From Streptomyces sp. NBC_01446 (GTDB lineage Bacteria; Actinomycetota; Actinomycetes; Streptomycetales; Streptomycetaceae), in NCBI RefSeq assembly GCF_026340095.1, contig NZ_JAPEPO010000001.1:7708501-7772500 (forward strand): a DNA stretch of 64,000 nucleotides. The letters run 5' to 3'. Positions 62,122 through 64,000 of this stretch are shown here, in pieces. The notes below the pieces were generated by a model, which was not told the origin of the DNA, searched no databases, and saw only the letters and a program-made list of their open reading frames with translations. How positions within the stretch are numbered: position 1 is the stretch's first letter; every line of letters begins with the position of its first letter. Both the position numbers and the translations under genes were made by a program.

Positions 62122-63148
62122 CCTCGGGCGCGTCGGGCGCGGCCCGGTCCAGCTCGACGCCGAACTGGGCCCCGGCCAGCAGCGCCAGGTTCGACACCCA
62201 CAGCCAGACGAGGAACACGACGCCCCCCGCCAGGGAGCCGTAAAGCTTGCTGTAGGTGCCGAACTGCGAGGCGTAGAACGTGAAACCGGCCGACGCGACG
62301 AGCCAGATCAGCGCGGCCAGCAGACCACCCGGCAGGCCGTGCCGCCACCCTCGGGCGGCGGGCGGCCCCGACCGGAACAGGACCAGGACGAGCAGCGCCA
62401 CCAGGCACAGCAGGGCAGGCCACTTGAGGAAGTTCCAGGCCGCGGCGACCGTGTCGCCGAGCCCGAGCCAGCGCCCGAGGGACTGGGCGAGGGATCCGCT
62501 GAGCACGAGGACGAGCGCGCTGGCCACGAGGAGCGCGAGCAGGGTGCAGGCGGTCAGCAGGATGCGGTGGGCCTTGCGCCACACGGGCCTGGTGTCGCGG
62601 ACCCCGTGCAGCGTGTGCAGGGCCCGGCGGAACACCGCCGAGTAGCTCGATGCCGACCACAGGGCGCTGACGGCGCCCGCGATCGTCATGGTGAGGGCGG
62701 CGGAACGCTCGTGTGCCATGTGGCGCAGCACTCCGTGCAGGGCGGCGCCCGACTCGGCCGGCGCCCAGGCCGTCACATGCGCGATCAGGGCGTCCGTCGT
62801 CGCCGGGCTGACCAGACCGATGAGCGAGACGGTCACGAGCATGGCGGGCAGCAGGGCGAGGATCGCGTAGTACGTCAACGCCGCGGCCCAGTCCGACACG
62901 TCGTCGTTCCACATTGACACCGGCGTGCGACGCAGCGCCGCCCACAGCCGGGGCCAGGACATCGACGTCTCGCCCGGCACGGGGCTGTCGCCGGGGTCGT
63001 TGTCGCCTTCGTCGGCGGAGGAGGCGGACGTGGCGGGGGAGGGGACGGTTCGGGTGACCTGGTCCGTCGGCCGGGTTCCCAAGGCGTGCTCGTCTCGGTC
63101 GGAGGGCGCCCGACGGCCTCGGCGGGAGTGCCGGGGCGCGCGGGACAT
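62090..63148 (-). CDS. YihY/BrkB family membrane protein
   Basis: 352 aa. A disordered N-terminus of about 65 residues precedes the family core: NDDVSDWAAALTYYAILALL, ALWSASSYSAVFRRALHTLH (family motif), and FYASQFGTYSKLYGSLAGGV near the C-terminus, with about six membrane segments. Function unknown (not a true RNase BN). An ATG slightly further up (63161) lies in another frame and is not used. Confidence 0.9.
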   Translation of the reverse strand: MSRAPRHSRRGRRAPSDRDEHALGTRPTDQVTRTVPSPATSASSADEGDNDPGDSPVPGETSMSWPRLWAALRRTPVSMWNDDVSDWAAALTYYAILALLPAMLVTVSLIGLVSPATTDALIAHVTAWAPAESGAALHGVLRHMAHERSAALTMTIAGAVSALWSASSYSAVFRRALHTLHGVRDTRPVWRKAHRILLTACTLLALLVASALVLVLSGSLAQSLGRWLGLGDTVAAAWNFLKWPALLCLVALLVLVLFRSGPPAARGWRHGLPGGLLAALIWLVASAGFTFYASQFGTYSKLYGSLAGGVVFLVWLWVSNLALLAGAQFGVELDRAAPDAPEVSGGDAAPAE

Positions 63149-63200
63149 GGCCCGCGATCATCTCATCGCCGACCCCGCAGCCTGCCGGGGGAGTCGTGGA

Positions 63201-63785
63201 TCAGGGGAGTACGGGTACGTTTCGCGCGGTCCAGTCGGCGAGGACGCGTGCGCAGCCGGCGACCGTTTCGCGCCAAGTCCTGGCCGCGCCGTCGCCCGCC
63301 TCGTCGCTGACGTGCTTGACGATGCGCAGCGGAACACCGGCCTGCTGGGCGGCGGACGCGAGAGCGTAGCCCTCCATGTCGACGAGCGGAGCGAGCGCGG
63401 CCAGGCGGGCGCGGGCCGCCTCGTCGGAGATGAAGGAATCGCCGGTCGCGAGGACAGGCCCACCGTCCTCGGGCAGGCCGATCGGCGCACCGTAGATCTC
63501 GCCCGTCAGGGAGGCGAGCACAGCGTTGTCCAGGTCGTGCTGGATCACGGATCCGATGACGTGGGTGCCCGCCCAGCCGGGGCGCAGCGCACCCGCCGTG
63601 CCCAGGTTCACGACGCCAGAGGGGTGCGGGCCGCGGGCCAGGACGGTGGCCAGCGCGGTCGCCGCGTTGACCTTGCCCATGCCGGTGAGCAGGACAGGGA
63701 GGTCCGTGTCGAGGAACTGCGCCTCTTCCTTCACGGCCAGCACGAGCAGGGGACGGCCGGCGGCGATCTCACCTATAAGTTCCAT
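63201..63785 (-). CDS. Phosphorylase-superfamily nucleosidase (MTA/SAH nucleosidase-like)
   Basis: 194 aa. Purine nucleosidase fold: LPVLLTGMGKVNAATALATV, GVVNLGTAGALRPGWAGTHV, and VDMEGYALASAAQQAGVPLR with the catalytic MEG/E and Asp in KHVSDEAGDGA. Shorter than E. coli Pfs (about 230 aa), typical of actinobacterial homologues. It probably cleaves methylthioadenosine or S-adenosylhomocysteine. Confidence 0.88.
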   Translation of the reverse strand: MELIGEIAAGRPLLVLAVKEEAQFLDTDLPVLLTGMGKVNAATALATVLARGPHPSGVVNLGTAGALRPGWAGTHVIGSVIQHDLDNAVLASLTGEIYGAPIGLPEDGGPVLATGDSFISDEAARARLAALAPLVDMEGYALASAAQQAGVPLRIVKHVSDEAGDGAARTWRETVAGCARVLADWTARNVPVLP

Positions 63786-63843
63786 GGCGCAACGGTAGCC
63801 GCGGGGTGGTCGCCCACTCGCAGCCGGGGCATGGAACGTCCGG

Positions 63844-64000
63844 TCAGCGGCTGCGCACCGCGCCGCGCGCCACAGAGGTCAACAGCATCCCGATGGTGAG
63901 TCCGACGGCGAGATAGACGGCGGCCGTGCCGACCTTCGTCACGATGGGCACCGACGTGGTGAAGGGCAGCAGCACCGTCCCTTCTCTTGCGTGGGTATCC
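63844..64000 (-). CDS. Small membrane protein, 5' end outside window
   Basis: Partial. The C-terminal 51 residues are visible, with a hydrophobic segment VGTAAVYLAVGLTIGMLLTS and a basic tail ARGAVRSR before the stop at 63844. The start lies beyond the window edge. No family assigned. Confidence 0.6.
   Translation of the reverse strand, partial: DTHAREGTVLLPFTTSVPIVTKVGTAAVYLAVGLTIGMLLTSVARGAVRSR

Overview
The window is high-GC DNA with actinobacterial gene content, most likely from a Streptomyces chromosome. The evidence is a RheA-type hsp18 repressor and its operator, HxlR, IclR, GntR and TetR regulators, a DUF397 protein, an initiator tRNA-Met, common GTG and TTG starts, and IS5, IS110, IS701 and Tn3 debris. 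Conserved blocks lie at both ends (about 1-17.9 kb and 44-64 kb). Between about 19.5 and 45 kb is a decayed accessory region with many broken genes and insertion-sequence fragments.

Layout. (1) 0.1-9.7 kb: a broken general stress protein gene, then a tightly coupled stress operon: dnaK, grpE, a cbpA-type DnaJ, cbpM, clpB, a zinc-finger thioredoxin, a UBP zinc-finger protein, and a three-domain flavin reductase with a cyclic-nucleotide-binding domain. Several stop and start codons overlap. (2) 9.8-15.1 kb: a FUSC membrane protein, an unknown membrane protein, and an HxlR-controlled SDR/NTF2 pair. (3) 15.8-18 kb: two DUF2267 genes and hsp18, divergent from rheA, with two RheA-type operators between them. 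(4) 18.4-19.45 kb: a long untranslated leader full of GCAGT motifs that ends in a strong hairpin just before a small MerR-like gene. (5) 19.5-33 kb: IS5, IS110, IS701 and Tn3 remnants, a DUF6445 protein, a secreted S53 protease, and two related copies of an oxidoreductase/LysR segment, one of them inactivated by IS701. (6) 33-45 kb: LysR, MFS, xdhC debris, a P450 plus reductase plus IclR module with a mycothiol formaldehyde dehydrogenase fragment beside it, then pirin, AhpD-like and GNAT genes and a TMEM175-like channel. (7) 45.8-50.8 kb: TetR/aldo-keto reductase, AraC, two MmcQ/YjbR proteins and rarA. (8) 50.9-51.95 kb: a noncoding array in which two palindromic DNA motifs alternate in blocks, including a perfect 52-bp palindrome, next to a broken winged-helix gene. 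(9) 53.5-57.2 kb: a GntR/DUF397 pair divergent from five overlapping genes that include an RsbW-like ATPase, then tRNA-fMet. (10) 57.9-64 kb: ordinary metabolic and membrane genes.

The two strongest candidates for something undescribed are noncoding. One is the alternating TGCGCA / GCGTACCGG array at 50892-51939. The other is the strand-biased GCAGT leader with an attenuator-like hairpin at 18490-19098. All functional assignments come from reading the sequence and remembering protein families; no database search was run.
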